Made by a program: the position numbers and the translations under genes. DNA of 64,000 nucleotides from Phytohabitans flavus. GTDB taxonomy: Bacteria > Actinomycetota > Actinomycetes > Mycobacteriales > Micromonosporaceae. The number at the start of each line of letters is the position of its first letter. Positions within the stretch are counted from its first letter, which is position 1. Positions 24,545 to 33,100 of the stretch are shown here, in pieces. Under the pieces are notes generated by a model. It did not search any database and was not told the origin of the DNA. It was given only the letters and a program-made list of their open reading frames with translations. The stretch is taken from the NCBI RefSeq assembly GCF_011764545.1, contig NZ_AP022870.1, forward strand, positions 5,564,001 through 5,628,000, read 5' to 3'.

Positions 24545-27500
24545 GTGGCACCCGCGGGCTGTCTCCTTCTCGTCGCCGCCGCCGGATACGGCAAGACGAC
24601 GGCGCTGGAGAGCGCGTGCGCCATCGTCCCCCCGTTTTCGGATCCGTCCACTCTCGACATCGGCGTGGACGACGTGTGCCGTCTCAGCGGGCCGGACCAG
24701 GTGCGGTTGGCGCACTGGGTGGCCGGCCTGGCCGCCGACGTGCGGGTCTCGCTGGCCGCGCGTCGCCCGCTGACGCCGGAGGCGCTGGCCGCATTCCCCG
24801 GCCCGGTCGCCGAGCGCGGCCCCGCCGACCTCGCACTCACCCCGGACCAGGTGCTCCGCACGCTCCGCGACGAGCACGGGGTGGGCGACGCCGACCTGGC
24901 CTACCTGGCGTATGAGCTCACGGCCGGCTGGCCGGCCCTCGTGCACCTGGCCGGCACAGCGCTCGACCGGCAGGGCGCGGGGCGGCACGACCTGCTGGCG
25001 GCGCTTTCTGAGCCGGGCACGGCGGGCGCGTCGTGGGTACGCGAACAGGTGCTCGCCGACCTGCCGGCGTCCGCCATGCGGCTGCTCGGCACGGTCATCG
25101 ACCTGGGCCCGCTGTCGGAGCCGCTGTGCGCCGCACTGGGATCGTCCACTGAGGATGGTCCGGAGGAGACTGTCGAGACGCTGCGGTGGCTGGCCGCCAC
25201 CGGCCTGCTCGTCCCGGAGCGGAGCCTCGGCGGCGGCACGCTGCGGGTCGTACCGGTGCTCCGCGCGGTGGTCGCGCATCAGAGCCCGGCAGCGCGGCGA
25301 CTGGGCGGCGACGACGGTCGCCGGCTGAGGATCGAGGCCGCGGAGTGGTACCGGGACAACGGTCACCCGCTGGCCGCCGCGTGCGCCCTCGCGGCAGCGG
25401 GAGAGGACGGACCGGTCGCCACGCTGGTCGAGGCGCACGGCGACGAGATGCTTGCCGCGGGCGGCGGACCCGACGTCGCGCGGCTTGTGGACACACTTCC
25501 CGCTGGCCGCCGGTCTGCTCGGCTGCGCCTGGTGCGCGCCGACGCGCTGCGGATGGCCGGGGACGTGGCCGGCGCGACCAGGGCGTTCACGCCGCTGCTG
25601 GCGGAGGCGGATCGGGCCGGATGCTGGCCTGCCGCCCTGGCCTGGCGGGCGGCGATGCTGCACTATATGCGCGGCGACTACCGAGGCGCCCTCGACCTGC
25701 TCGACCGCGTGACCGGCGGACCAAGCGGGACGAGCGCTGACGACGTGCAGGTGCTGGCCTGCCGGGCGACCGTGCTCGTGGTGCTCGGCGAGACCGAGCG
25801 GGCGGCCACCACCGCCACGGAGGCACTCGCCGCGGCCGCGGTGGCCGGTGACGACCAGGCGTGGGCGGCGGCGCACCTGGCGGCCGCGCACATGGCCGTG
25901 GGCGTACGCCGCGACGAGCACCTGGCCCGCGCGCTCGCCGCCGCCGAGCGCGCCGGTGACGTGGTGCGCCAGGCCCGGGTGCTGGCCAACCAGGCGGACT
26001 GCCTCCTGCGCGACGCCCGCTACCCGCAGGCGCTGCGCGTGGCGGTCCAGGCGGTACGCGCGGCCGAGGTGGGCGGGCCGCCGGGGGTCCTGGTGACGGC
26101 GCTGCACAATGCGGGCGAGGCGCTGACCCGGCTGGGGCGGTACGACGAGGCGACCCTCCACTTCGAACGGTCCATCCAGGTCTCGCACCGCGCCGGTCTG
26201 TCCCGCACCGCACCGGGGCTGTACGGGATCGGCGAGGTCAACCGCCTCCTCGGGCGGCGGCAGCAGGCACGGATCGCGTTCGAGCAGGCGGCCGAGCTGT
26301 CCCGCGCGTACATGGAGCTCCAGATCCTGGTGCCGGCGCTTGTCGGGCTGGCCCGGCTGCTCGTGGACTGCGGCGAGCCGGACGCCGCCCGCGCCGCCGC
26401 CGGGGAGGCCACGAGCGCCGCGGACAACGGGGCGCGCTCGGGGCCGGGGTTCGCCGCCCAGGCGCACCTCGCGCACGGCTGGGTCTCGCTCACGGGTGGC
26501 GACACCGCCGCGGCCGAGCAGAGCGCGGGACGGGCGGTCGCGGCGGCGCGGGCGTGCCGGCAGGCGGACGTGCTCGCCGAGGCGCTCGAACTCGCCGCCG
26601 CCGTCAGTGGCGAGGCGGGACAGGCACGCGCGGCGCTCGCCGAGGCGGAGGCGATCTGGCGCCGGGCCGGTGCGGAGCCGGCCGCCGACCGCGTGCGCGT
26701 ACTCCTGGGCAGGCTGCCGGGCGCGGACGGGCCGCAGCGGTGGGCGGCGCGGGAGGCGGCGAAACGCCTCGTGGCCCTCGGTGTCCCGGCCGTGGAGGGT
26801 GCGCCGTTGCTGCCGGCCGAGGCGGCACCGGTACGGGTAAGCGTGCTGGGGCGCTTCGAGGTGGTCGTGGGCGGGCAGCCCGTACCGCTGCCGGCGTGGC
26901 GTTCGCGGCAGGCGCGCACGTTGCTGAAGATTCTCATCGCCCGCCGCGGCCGGCCGGTGCCCCGGGGCGAGCTGTGTGAGCTGCTGTGGCCGGACGACGA
27001 GCCGTCGCGGACCGCGCACCGGCTCTCCGTACTCCTGTCGGCCGTTCGGAATGTGCTGGATCCCAGCCGGCAGCGGCCGGCGGACCACTACCTGCGCGCC
27101 GATCCCGCCGGGGTTTGCTTCGACATCGGGCGGGTGGCGCTGGACGCGGAGGATCTGCTGCGCGACGCCGCGCACGGGTTGCGCCTGGCCCGCGAGGGGC
27201 ACGCCGAGCGGGCCCGGGAGATCCTCGCCGAGGTGGACGCGGCGTACCGAGGTGACGCGTTCGACGACGAGCCGTACGAGGGGTGGGCCGACGGGCTGCG
27301 CGAGGAGGCGCGGGCGGTATGGCTGCGCGCCCTGCGCGAGCTGGCCGAGCTGTGCCGCCAAGCCGGTGACCTCGACCAGGCGGCGACCACGCTGGTACGG
27401 CTGCTGGTGGCCGACCCGTACGACGAGCCGGCGCACCGCGGGCTCGTCGAGGCGTTGCGGGTGGCGGGGCGGCACGGCGAGGCGCAGCGGGCGTTCGAGC

Positions 27501-27625
27501 GGTGGGCGGGCGCGATGCGGTCGATTGACGCGCCGGTGCCCACCGCCGCGATACTGCGGCCTCGCGCGCCGGGGAGGACGCGCGAGGCCGCCGCGATCAG
27601 CATGGATCGGTCGCCAGCCAGTTGA
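24545..27625 (+). CDS. MalT-like STAND ATPase regulator with C-terminal OmpR-type/BTAD domains
   Basis: 1026 residues from GTG 24545, 4 nt behind TAGTGT, so probably leaderless. A Walker A motif AAAGYGKTT lies within the first 20 residues; a degenerate NTPase and winged-helix region follow to about 300. A long TPR-like helical array (about 300-740) comes next. The C-terminus holds a winged helix (VRVSVLGRFEVVVGGQPVPL, RGELCELLWPDDEP) and a BTAD domain (AYRGDAFDDEPYEGW, LLVADPYDEPAHRGL). The usual SARP puts these domains first, so the order is inverted. It probably integrates a ligand through the STAND/TPR part. It overlaps the convergent RTX gene by 29 bp, and both flanking genes encode RTX proteins. 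Confidence 0.82.
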   Translation: MAPAGCLLLVAAAGYGKTTALESACAIVPPFSDPSTLDIGVDDVCRLSGPDQVRLAHWVAGLAADVRVSLAARRPLTPEALAAFPGPVAERGPADLALTPDQVLRTLRDEHGVGDADLAYLAYELTAGWPALVHLAGTALDRQGAGRHDLLAALSEPGTAGASWVREQVLADLPASAMRLLGTVIDLGPLSEPLCAALGSSTEDGPEETVETLRWLAATGLLVPERSLGGGTLRVVPVLRAVVAHQSPAARRLGGDDGRRLRIEAAEWYRDNGHPLAAACALAAAGEDGPVATLVEAHGDEMLAAGGGPDVARLVDTLPAGRRSARLRLVRADALRMAGDVAGATRAFTPLLAEADRAGCWPAALAWRAAMLHYMRGDYRGALDLLDRVTGGPSGTSADDVQVLACRATVLVVLGETERAATTATEALAAAAVAGDDQAWAAAHLAAAHMAVGVRRDEHLARALAAAERAGDVVRQARVLANQADCLLRDARYPQALRVAVQAVRAAEVGGPPGVLVTALHNAGEALTRLGRYDEATLHFERSIQVSHRAGLSRTAPGLYGIGEVNRLLGRRQQARIAFEQAAELSRAYMELQILVPALVGLARLLVDCGEPDAARAAAGEATSAADNGARSGPGFAAQAHLAHGWVSLTGGDTAAAEQSAGRAVAAARACRQADVLAEALELAAAVSGEAGQARAALAEAEAIWRRAGAEPAADRVRVLLGRLPGADGPQRWAAREAAKRLVALGVPAVEGAPLLPAEAAPVRVSVLGRFEVVVGGQPVPLPAWRSRQARTLLKILIARRGRPVPRGELCELLWPDDEPSRTAHRLSVLLSAVRNVLDPSRQRPADHYLRADPAGVCFDIGRVALDAEDLLRDAAHGLRLAREGHAERAREILAEVDAAYRGDAFDDEPYEGWADGLREEARAVWLRALRELAELCRQAGDLDQAATTLVRLLVADPYDEPAHRGLVEALRVAGRHGEAQRAFERWAGAMRSIDAPVPTAAILRPRAPGRTREAAAISMDRSPAS

Positions 27626-28091
27626 TCATGTAAATGATGTAGTAGGCGTCGGTCGACGGGTCGTTTGAGCACTCGTTGGAGCCCTGCCCGCCGTCGATCG
27701 TGTCGTTGCCCGGGCCACCCAGCATGACGTCGTCACCGAGGTTGCCGTGGAGGTCGTCGTTACCGTCCAGGCCGGCGATCTGGTCGTGGCCTTCGTTGCC
27801 TTTGAGAATGTCGTGGCAGGGCCCGCCGATCAGCAGGTCGTTGCCCGGGCCACCGATGATCGTGTCGTTACCCCCGCCCCCATCGACGACGTCGTCGCCG
27901 CCGTAGGCACGAATGAAGTCCGGTCCGCTGGTGCCGACCAGGTAGTCGGCCCCTTCAGTACCCTCAATGTAGAGACCAAAGTTGATGTCACAGACGTCCA
28001 CCGCCGACGCGGGTGTGCCGACCGCCGAGGCCGTAGCCGCCGCGACCAGGCCGGCGACCACCCACAAGGCCGCCTTCGCCCGTACTCCCAT
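27597..28091 (-). CDS. Sec-exported RTX (haemolysin-type calcium-binding) repeat protein
   Basis: 164 residues from ATG 28091 (GAGGGGGAG upstream). The signal peptide runs MGVRAKAALWVVAGLVAAAT to about AVG/ASA. Repeats follow: GTEGADYLV, GGDDVVDGG, GGPGNDLLI, GNEGHDQIA, GNLGDDVML, GGPGNDTID. The C-terminal 25 residues (AYYIIYMINWLATDPC) are hydrophobic and end in cysteine, with another Cys in NECSND. It is intact, unlike its counterpart at 23823, with which it shares architecture but little detail. Likely a small secreted or wall-associated calcium-binding protein. Confidence 0.85.
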   Translation of the reverse strand: MGVRAKAALWVVAGLVAAATASAVGTPASAVDVCDINFGLYIEGTEGADYLVGTSGPDFIRAYGGDDVVDGGGGNDTIIGGPGNDLLIGGPCHDILKGNEGHDQIAGLDGNDDLHGNLGDDVMLGGPGNDTIDGGQGSNECSNDPSTDAYYIIYMINWLATDPC

Positions 28092-28206
28092 GACGCTCCC
28101 CCTCTGAGCTGCCGATCGCCGGAAGGGCGACCGCGGGCAGCGTCGCACCCGGCCGTCATCGTGGCGTCATTGCCCAGCTCAGAGCCTGCCGCCCGGCGAC
28201 CTAGAA

Positions 28207-28284
28207 AGAGATTTGGGCTACCGCGATGTCCGCGGTGGTCCAGACCGCTGCTCCCGCGGCCTCACCCTCCGCGCTTCACAACCC
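28207..28284 (+). repeat. Structured dispersed repeat, copy R5
   Basis: AGAGATTTGGGCTACCGCGA, TGTCCGCGGTGGTCCAGACC, GCTGCTCCCGCGGCCTCACC and CTCCGCGCTTCACAACCC. It is the left end of the 698-bp composite element and lies upstream of the 27597 gene's start, not behind a stop codon. Confidence 0.85.
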
Positions 28285-28668
28285 GCCCCCTGCCCGTGGT
28301 CATCCGAGCAGGCCACCGGCCCGCGGGCTCCGGAGTTGGTCGCCCTGACCGCGTGCCTTGAGACCTAGCGACCGGTGTCGCTGGGGGCGGCGAGGCGATC
28401 GGCCCCCGAAAAGGCCCCTTTGTGAAGACCTATGGTTGCCCTGGCAGCAATAAGTCTTCCCAAAGCCCGACGAGTCACCCTCGCTGTCGAGGGCCCTGAT
28501 GATCGTTCGCGCAGAATCCGGGCAGAGCTTTCGAGGTCGGGGTCGGTCGAGGGCTGGAGGCCCCGGATTCGCGTTGACGGGACCGAACCTCCACGCCAAG
28601 ACGCCGATCAAGGCCGATGGGCGTCGATTTCCTTGATCGATGCAAGCAGCAGAGTGTCGCGCTGCGAT

Positions 28669-28710
28669 CGTGGCGAAAAATTACCCCGCCAGGGGCAATT
28701 CTTCGCCACG
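28669..28710. repeat. Internal hairpin of composite element R5-R6
   Basis: CGTGGCGAAAAATTACCCC pairs with GGGGCAATTCTTCGCCACG around GCCA: 17 of 19 positions pair, both exceptions A-C. The right arm matches the hairpin of the R2-R3 element, and the common CACGGAC follows. Confidence 0.75.
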
Positions 28711-28822
28711 GACAAGCGGAGCACCCACCGATCAAGGGAAACAGGCGGTCAAAGATTCGCCAGCTCGATGCATCGCCCACCGAGTGGGCCACGGCCGCAC
28801 CGCCGGCCAAGCCGGCCGGGAG

Positions 28823-28904
28823 GGTTGATCGTGAACCGCGGAGGGTGAGGCCGCGGGAGCAACGGTCTGGACCACCGCGGACATCGCGGTAGCTCGAATC
28901 TGCT
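28823..28904 (-). repeat. Structured dispersed repeat, copy R6
   Basis: Minus-strand reading: GATTCGAGCTACCGCGATGT, CCGCGGTGGTCCAGACCGTT, GCTCCCGCGGCCTCACCCTC, CGCGGTTCACGATCAACC. It is oriented like padR, whose stop codon is 56 nt away, and forms the right end of the 698-bp element. Confidence 0.83.
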
Positions 28905-28960
28905 CGTGGATTGATTTGCTCCACCATTGTGGACAGACCCAATGAGCTGGACGCCGAAGG

Positions 28961-29293
28961 TCAGGCGCCCTCGGGGCGGAGGCGGAGGCTGCGGGACTGG
29001 ACGCGGGGCTCCGGCGCGGCGGCGGCTTCGGCGGCCAGCTCGGTGGCGAGCTCCAGGCCGGGCCCGGTCAGTCGGTAGAGGTGACGGGGTGGCCGGCCGG
29101 CCGCTGGGGTGGTCTCCCAGGTGGTCTCCAGCAGGCCACGGTCGGCGAGGCGGATGAGGATCGGGTACATCGAGCCGGCCTTGAGCCCCACCTGCTGGCA
29201 CAGCTCGTAGCCGTAGCGCCAGGCGGACGGCTCCTCCGCGAGCGCCAGCAGCACCGCGACCGTCTGCGCCGACGGGCGCCGGGAACGCGTCAT
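28961..29293 (-). CDS. PadR-family transcriptional regulator
   Basis: 110 residues. The winged helix shows the PadR pattern: VAVLLALAEEPSAWRYGYEL, VGLKAGSMYPILIRLADRGL and ETTPAAGRPPRHLYRLT. The C-terminal dimerisation helix is short (PadR-s2-like). An AT-rich dyad just upstream (29302-29315) is the likely promoter/operator, consistent with autoregulation. The CPBP protease gene upstream on the same strand is a possible target. Confidence 0.9.
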   Translation of the reverse strand: MTRSRRPSAQTVAVLLALAEEPSAWRYGYELCQQVGLKAGSMYPILIRLADRGLLETTWETTPAAGRPPRHLYRLTGPGLELATELAAEAAAAPEPRVQSRSLRLRPEGA

Positions 29294-29301
29294 AGGCTAA
29301 C

Positions 29302-29315
29302 TCTATATAGCTAGA
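29302..29315 (-). promoter_or_regulatory. AT-rich promoter/operator of padR
   Basis: TCTATATAGCTAGA is one of the few AT-only stretches in the window. It has TCTA/TAGA outer arms and contains a TATATA -10-like box 10 nt from the padR ATG. PadR proteins usually bind such ATA-rich dyads at their own promoters. Confidence 0.5.
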
Positions 29316-29349
29316 TTTGGACTGTCCACCCGACGGCGGCGATCACTGG

Positions 29350-30012
29350 CTAACGGGCGCCGTGGTAGAAGAGGTCGCCGAAGCCGATCGTGAAGGCCAG
29401 GACGCCGTACAGCGCGTGCTCGACCGAGACCGCCAGCAGCGAGCGGGTCTTCTGGTACCGCCGGGCGAAGAGCCAGCCGCCGGCGAGCGTGAGCAGCACC
29501 GACAGCACGTTCCCGAAGATCACGTGGGCGAAGCCGAACGCGGTGGCGCTCGCGGCCGCCGCCCAGGCGCCCGTGCCCAGCAGCGGCGCGTACCGGTGCA
29601 GCAGGAACGCACGGTAGATCAGCTCCTGCGGGTACACCGAGAGGAGCGGGTAGAAGACGGCCACGAAGGCCCAGATCAGCGGCTCCTCGCGGGGTAGGTC
29701 GAAGAGCTGCTCCGGCCGGGCCACCGCCAGCACCACGATGCCCACGACCGCGGCCAACGCCCAGCCAGCGAGGATCGCGGGCAGCGCCGCCGGTACCGCG
29801 GCCGCCCGGGTCAGGTCGCGCCGTTCGAACCCGGCCTGGCGGCGCAGGTAGACGTACGCGGCGACGCCGCCGACAAGCAGGAACGGGATCGGGCTGCCCG
29901 GGCTGCCGAACAGCGCGTACACACCCACGACGCCGAAGAACAGGGCCAGGAACTCGGCGGCCAGCCAAACCTTGGTGGCCGGCCGCGGTGGTGCGATGGC
30001 GGTCTCCTCCAC
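29350..30012 (-). CDS. CPBP-family intramembrane metalloprotease
   Basis: 220 residues from GTG 30012, 7 nt behind TACCGT. Six or so transmembrane helices. The CPBP/Abi motifs are present: QELIYRAFLLHRY (motif 1, with Gln replacing the first Glu of EExxxR), FGFAHVIFGN (motif 2 His) and SVEHALYGVLAF (motif 3 His). The family contains type II CAAX-prenyl-protease-like and bacteriocin-immunity-type membrane proteases. The Glu-to-Gln change in motif 1 may reduce activity or reflect subfamily variation. Confidence 0.85.
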   Translation of the reverse strand: MEETAIAPPRPATKVWLAAEFLALFFGVVGVYALFGSPGSPIPFLLVGGVAAYVYLRRQAGFERRDLTRAAAVPAALPAILAGWALAAVVGIVVLAVARPEQLFDLPREEPLIWAFVAVFYPLLSVYPQELIYRAFLLHRYAPLLGTGAWAAAASATAFGFAHVIFGNVLSVLLTLAGGWLFARRYQKTRSLLAVSVEHALYGVLAFTIGFGDLFYHGAR

Positions 30013-30150
30013 GTCCGCAACGGTACGGCGGTAAGCGGGTCGCTACGCGGGCGGCCGGGTGAACGTCCGGGGTGATATGACCCATCGCGATGACTTTCCG
30101 CGCGCCGGACGGTCTCATCTGTATAGCCGTCCGGCGACTGGAGGCCTGGC

Positions 30151-30564
30151 ATGAACGCGCCCGTGTTCGTGGTGGGCCCGTCAGCCTGCCGCGCGGACGT
30201 ACCGGCGCTCTCCGAGCATCTCGCCGCGATCGTGCGGGACTCCCCGGCGGACGTGGTGATCTGCGACGTGCGGGAGATCACCAGCCCGGACGCGAGCACG
30301 ATCGACGTACTGGCCCGGCTACAGCTGATGGCGCGGCGGCTGGGGTGCGGCATCCACCTCTACGGCGCGCATCCTCGGCTGCGCGGCCTGCTCGTGCTCA
30401 CCGGCCTGAGCGAGGTGCTGCCGCTGCTGCCCGACCCGCCGCCCGAGGACGCTGGCGACGTCGCGGGCTCAGGCGGCCTCGTCGGGGTGGGACGGGAGGC
30501 GGAAGAGCGGGAAGACGCGCTCCACGTCGAGGAACGAGTTGATCCCGGTGATCTTGTTACCTGA
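30151..30564 (+). CDS. STAS-domain protein (anti-sigma-factor antagonist-like)
   Basis: 137 residues, ATG 30151 with GGAGG upstream. Residues about 3-95 form a STAS domain: DVVICDVREITSPDASTIDV is the phosphorylatable-Ser strand-loop (SPDAS) and LGCGIHLYGAHPRLRGLL follows. The Ser in that loop is the residue phosphorylated by anti-sigma kinases in SpoIIAA/RsbV. The last ~32 residues overlap the convergent sigma-factor gene antisense and may be read-through tail. No kinase gene is adjacent. Confidence 0.75.
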   Translation: MNAPVFVVGPSACRADVPALSEHLAAIVRDSPADVVICDVREITSPDASTIDVLARLQLMARRLGCGIHLYGAHPRLRGLLVLTGLSEVLPLLPDPPPEDAGDVAGSGGLVGVGREAEEREDALHVEERVDPGDLVT

Positions 30565-31437
30565 GGTCTCCAGGACGATAAGCGCCCACGGCTCGTGCCG
30601 GCCGTCCGGGCCGCTCGGCCGGTACTGACCAAAGGCGGGCAGCCCGTTGGCCACGGTCGGGACGAGGCGCGAGCCGCGGCAGTGGGCGCCGGGGCCGAGC
30701 ATCCACTGTCTTATCTCGTCGTGGCCGCGAAACCAGAGCGCGATCGGCGGCATCGAGACCGTGGCGTCCTCGTGCAGCAGCGCGGCGAGGGATGCCATGT
30801 CATACGCCTCGAACGCCTGCACGTAGCGGGAAAGCAGGTCGCTCTGGTCCTTGTCGAGCGGCTCAAGTCGGTCGCCGGTCAGGTCGGCCGACGCGATCGT
30901 CGCCCGGGCCCGCTGGAGCGCGCTGTTGACCGAGGCGACGGTGAGGCCGAGCAGCTCGGCGGTCTCCTGCGCGGACCAGGCGAGCACCTCGCGCAGGATC
31001 AGCACAGCGCGCTGCTTGGGCGGCAGGTGCTGGAGCGCGGCGACGAACGCCAGGCGGATCGAGTCGCGGGCCACAGCCACCTCGGCCGGGTCGCTGCGGT
31101 CGGGCACCACGCGGCTGTCCGGCACCGGCCCGACCCAGACCTGCTCGGGGAGCGGCACGACCTCGGTGACCTCGCGGGCCTTGGCGGACGGGCCGAGCTC
31201 CATCGGCCGGGCCCGGCGCTGGGCACTGCCGAGCATGTCGAGGCAGACGTTGGTGGCGATGCGATACAGCCAGGACCGGAGGGCCGCGCGCCCCTCGAAC
31301 TTGTCAAACGCCTTCCAGGCGCGCACCATCGTCTCCTGCACCGCGTCCTCGGCCTCGAACGCCGAGCCGAGCATCCGGTAGCAGTAGCCATTGAGCTCGA
31401 TGCGGAACTCCTCCAGGCGCAGCTCGACGTCCACCAC
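30469..31437 (-). CDS. SigG/SigX5-like ECF sigma factor with SnoaL-like C-terminal domain
   Basis: 322 residues from GTG 31437 (GGGGGTG about 9 nt upstream). Region 2: MLGSAFEAEDAVQETMVRAW and LYRIATNVCLDMLG. Region 4: LPPKQRAVLILREVLAWSAQ and LLGLTVASVNSALQRARAT. A C-terminal SnoaL/NTF2-like domain (about 205-322) includes AFEAYDMASLAALLHEDATV and a GHDEIRQWML segment. This extended type (group ECF56-like) works without a classical anti-sigma factor, the C-terminal domain controlling activity. Confidence 0.87.
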   Translation of the reverse strand: MVDVELRLEEFRIELNGYCYRMLGSAFEAEDAVQETMVRAWKAFDKFEGRAALRSWLYRIATNVCLDMLGSAQRRARPMELGPSAKAREVTEVVPLPEQVWVGPVPDSRVVPDRSDPAEVAVARDSIRLAFVAALQHLPPKQRAVLILREVLAWSAQETAELLGLTVASVNSALQRARATIASADLTGDRLEPLDKDQSDLLSRYVQAFEAYDMASLAALLHEDATVSMPPIALWFRGHDEIRQWMLGPGAHCRGSRLVPTVANGLPAFGQYRPSGPDGRHEPWALIVLETSGNKITGINSFLDVERVFPLFRLPSHPDEAA

Positions 31438-31551
31438 GCTCGTGCACCCCCATTGGCCTCGTTGATCCGAACCTACCCGAGCCCTCTGACAAAGCTGTTT
31501 CCCCAGCGCAGCGGCGTACGGCGCACGTGCCGCACCGCCTGACAAGGACAA

Positions 31552-31577
31552 GGGCCCGCTCGTGATCGAGCGGGCCC
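31552..31577 (-). terminator. Rho-independent-type terminator of the 31600 gene
   Basis: GGGCCCGCTCG and CGAGCGGGCCC pair perfectly (11 bp) around TGAT. On the minus strand TTGTCCTTGTC follows, a modest T-rich tail. It starts 22 nt after the stop codon of the flavoprotein gene. Confidence 0.82.
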
Positions 31578-31599
31578 AGGTCGAGCCGCGGACAGCAGA

Positions 31600-33006
31600 T
31601 CAGGCGGTGATGCTGGGCAGCAGCTCCTCCGTAAACCGCCACAACAGCGACGAGTCATGCGTGTGGAACGCGGCACCGGTGTAGAACGTGCGGTTTCGCC
31701 CCTGTAGCCCGTACAGCCGCCGGTAGAAGCCACCCGCGATGTCACCGGGGCGGACCACCAGCTCGAACGGGTTGTGCGCCTTGAAAATCTCCAGTCGGTC
31801 CAGCTCGACCGGGTACGAGCCGGCCGTGCGCAGCCGCCGGATGTCCGCGACGATCGCGGCCCGCACCGCCTGGTTGCTCATCGGGCCCTCGCTGCCGTAC
31901 TTGACGCCCCACAGGTTGGGCACGCCGGTCACGGTGAGGCCGTACCAGCCAGGCAGCGGCGCGAGGTTGTACGGGGTGTCCGCACCGACGTTGACCAGCG
32001 AGACGCCAGTGGGCATCCCGGAAAGACGGGCCACGGCCGTCCAGTACCGGTGGTGGCGGAAGCGACCGAAGATGGCCCGCTCGGTGGCGTCCAGGTCGAA
32101 ACCGTCGAAAGTGGACAGCAACGGCGGTGCGGTGACGAGCAGCTTGCGGCAGCGGATCACGCGCGGGCCGGTCGGTGTGTCCACCCGCACCTGGATGCCG
32201 CGCGGGCCCCGGTGCACATTTGTCACGCTCGCGTTGAGCAGCGCGTCCCCGCCGAGGAACGTGGTGGCCTGCTCGTACAGCTCGCTGTTGTTACGCCGCT
32301 GGGTGATGAGCAGCGAGCCGGTGAGCACGCTGTTCATGACGCTGAGGCTGACGTTCTTGAGCACGTAGATCGCCGGGATCCGGAGGATGTCGCCGAGACC
32401 CTGCGCGTACCCGTTGAGCAGCTGGACGATCGACTCCAGCCCGTGCTGGACCGCGAACTCACCGAACGGCAGCAACAGCTCGGCCGGTACCGGATCGGGC
32501 AGCTCGAAGCCCTGGTCGAGGTACGGATACTGCTGTAGCAGCGCGATGTACGCGGGCAGCGCGGCGGGCGGCGGCGGCGCGTAACCGGGCACGACCTGGC
32601 CGGTACGGAAGTCGACGTAGTGGTTCGTCGTACCGCCCTGACCGGTGTACCGGACCAGCGGCACCCCGAAGCGGCCGAAGAAGTCCCGGACCAGCGGCAT
32701 GTCGTGATAGATGAGCACGCCGATGTCAGTGGTGCCGCCGGTCACCGGGTCGTGGTACGTCTCGGTGTGCCCGCCGAGCCGCCCGGCCCGCTCCACCACC
32801 GCCACGCTGTGGCCGAGGTCGCGGAGGCGGACCGCGGCGTACGTGCCGCTCGCGCCACCGCCGATCACGCAGACGTCGCGGCGGATGACGCCGCTCGCTT
32901 CTTCGCCCGACGCTGACGCCGCCGAGCCAGGGGTCAATGCGGCGGCAGCCGCGGCCACACCGGTGCCGCCGAGAATTCGCAACGCATCCTTGCGGGTGAC
33001 ACCCAT
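31600..33006 (-). CDS. Exported FAD-dependent amine-oxidase-like oxidoreductase
   Basis: 468 residues, ATG 33006 with GAGAGGAAC upstream. The signal sequence MGVTRKDALRILGGTGVAAA has an R-K pair resembling a weak Tat motif and ends near ASAS. FAD-binding is shown by DVCVIGGGASGTYAAVRLRD at about 43-62, followed by VVERAGRLGGHTETYHDPVT. The C-terminal half lacks the clear second FAD motif of classical MAOs, and relatives are annotated as beta-cyclopiazonate-dehydrogenase-like flavoproteins. Probably an exported oxidase of unknown substrate. It ends in a strong terminator. Confidence 0.8.
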   Translation of the reverse strand: MGVTRKDALRILGGTGVAAAAAALTPGSAASASGEEASGVIRRDVCVIGGGASGTYAAVRLRDLGHSVAVVERAGRLGGHTETYHDPVTGGTTDIGVLIYHDMPLVRDFFGRFGVPLVRYTGQGGTTNHYVDFRTGQVVPGYAPPPPAALPAYIALLQQYPYLDQGFELPDPVPAELLLPFGEFAVQHGLESIVQLLNGYAQGLGDILRIPAIYVLKNVSLSVMNSVLTGSLLITQRRNNSELYEQATTFLGGDALLNASVTNVHRGPRGIQVRVDTPTGPRVIRCRKLLVTAPPLLSTFDGFDLDATERAIFGRFRHHRYWTAVARLSGMPTGVSLVNVGADTPYNLAPLPGWYGLTVTGVPNLWGVKYGSEGPMSNQAVRAAIVADIRRLRTAGSYPVELDRLEIFKAHNPFELVVRPGDIAGGFYRRLYGLQGRNRTFYTGAAFHTHDSSLLWRFTEELLPSITA

Positions 33007-33100
33007 TCGGGTTCCTCTCTACATTGGACGGATCGCGACCAAGATCCAGAACATGATATTTCCTCGGACTCACACCGGGGATCGGCGTTAAGGTGGCGGC

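Larger units (their letters stand above)
28207..28904. mobile_element. Non-coding composite element bounded by inverted copies R5 and R6
   Basis: Copies R5 and R6 face each other around about 540 bp without a credible gene. The interior has an imperfect hairpin around 28424-28459 (GAAGAC ... GTCTTC), the conserved hairpin at 28669-28710 and a GATCAAGG block at 28731. It shares ends, hairpin and block order with the 512-bp element at 12624-13135, while the left interior differs in length and sequence. Together with the flanks it accounts for the 868-bp gap between the RTX gene and padR. Mobility is inferred; no transposase is in the window. Confidence 0.6.

Noticed and set aside
23834..27475. 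Long minus-strand open frame of 1213 codons
   Set aside because: It is antisense to the MalT/BTAD regulator and the RTX gene; the protein is low-complexity Arg/Gly/Ala with no domain. Long antisense frames are normal at this GC content.
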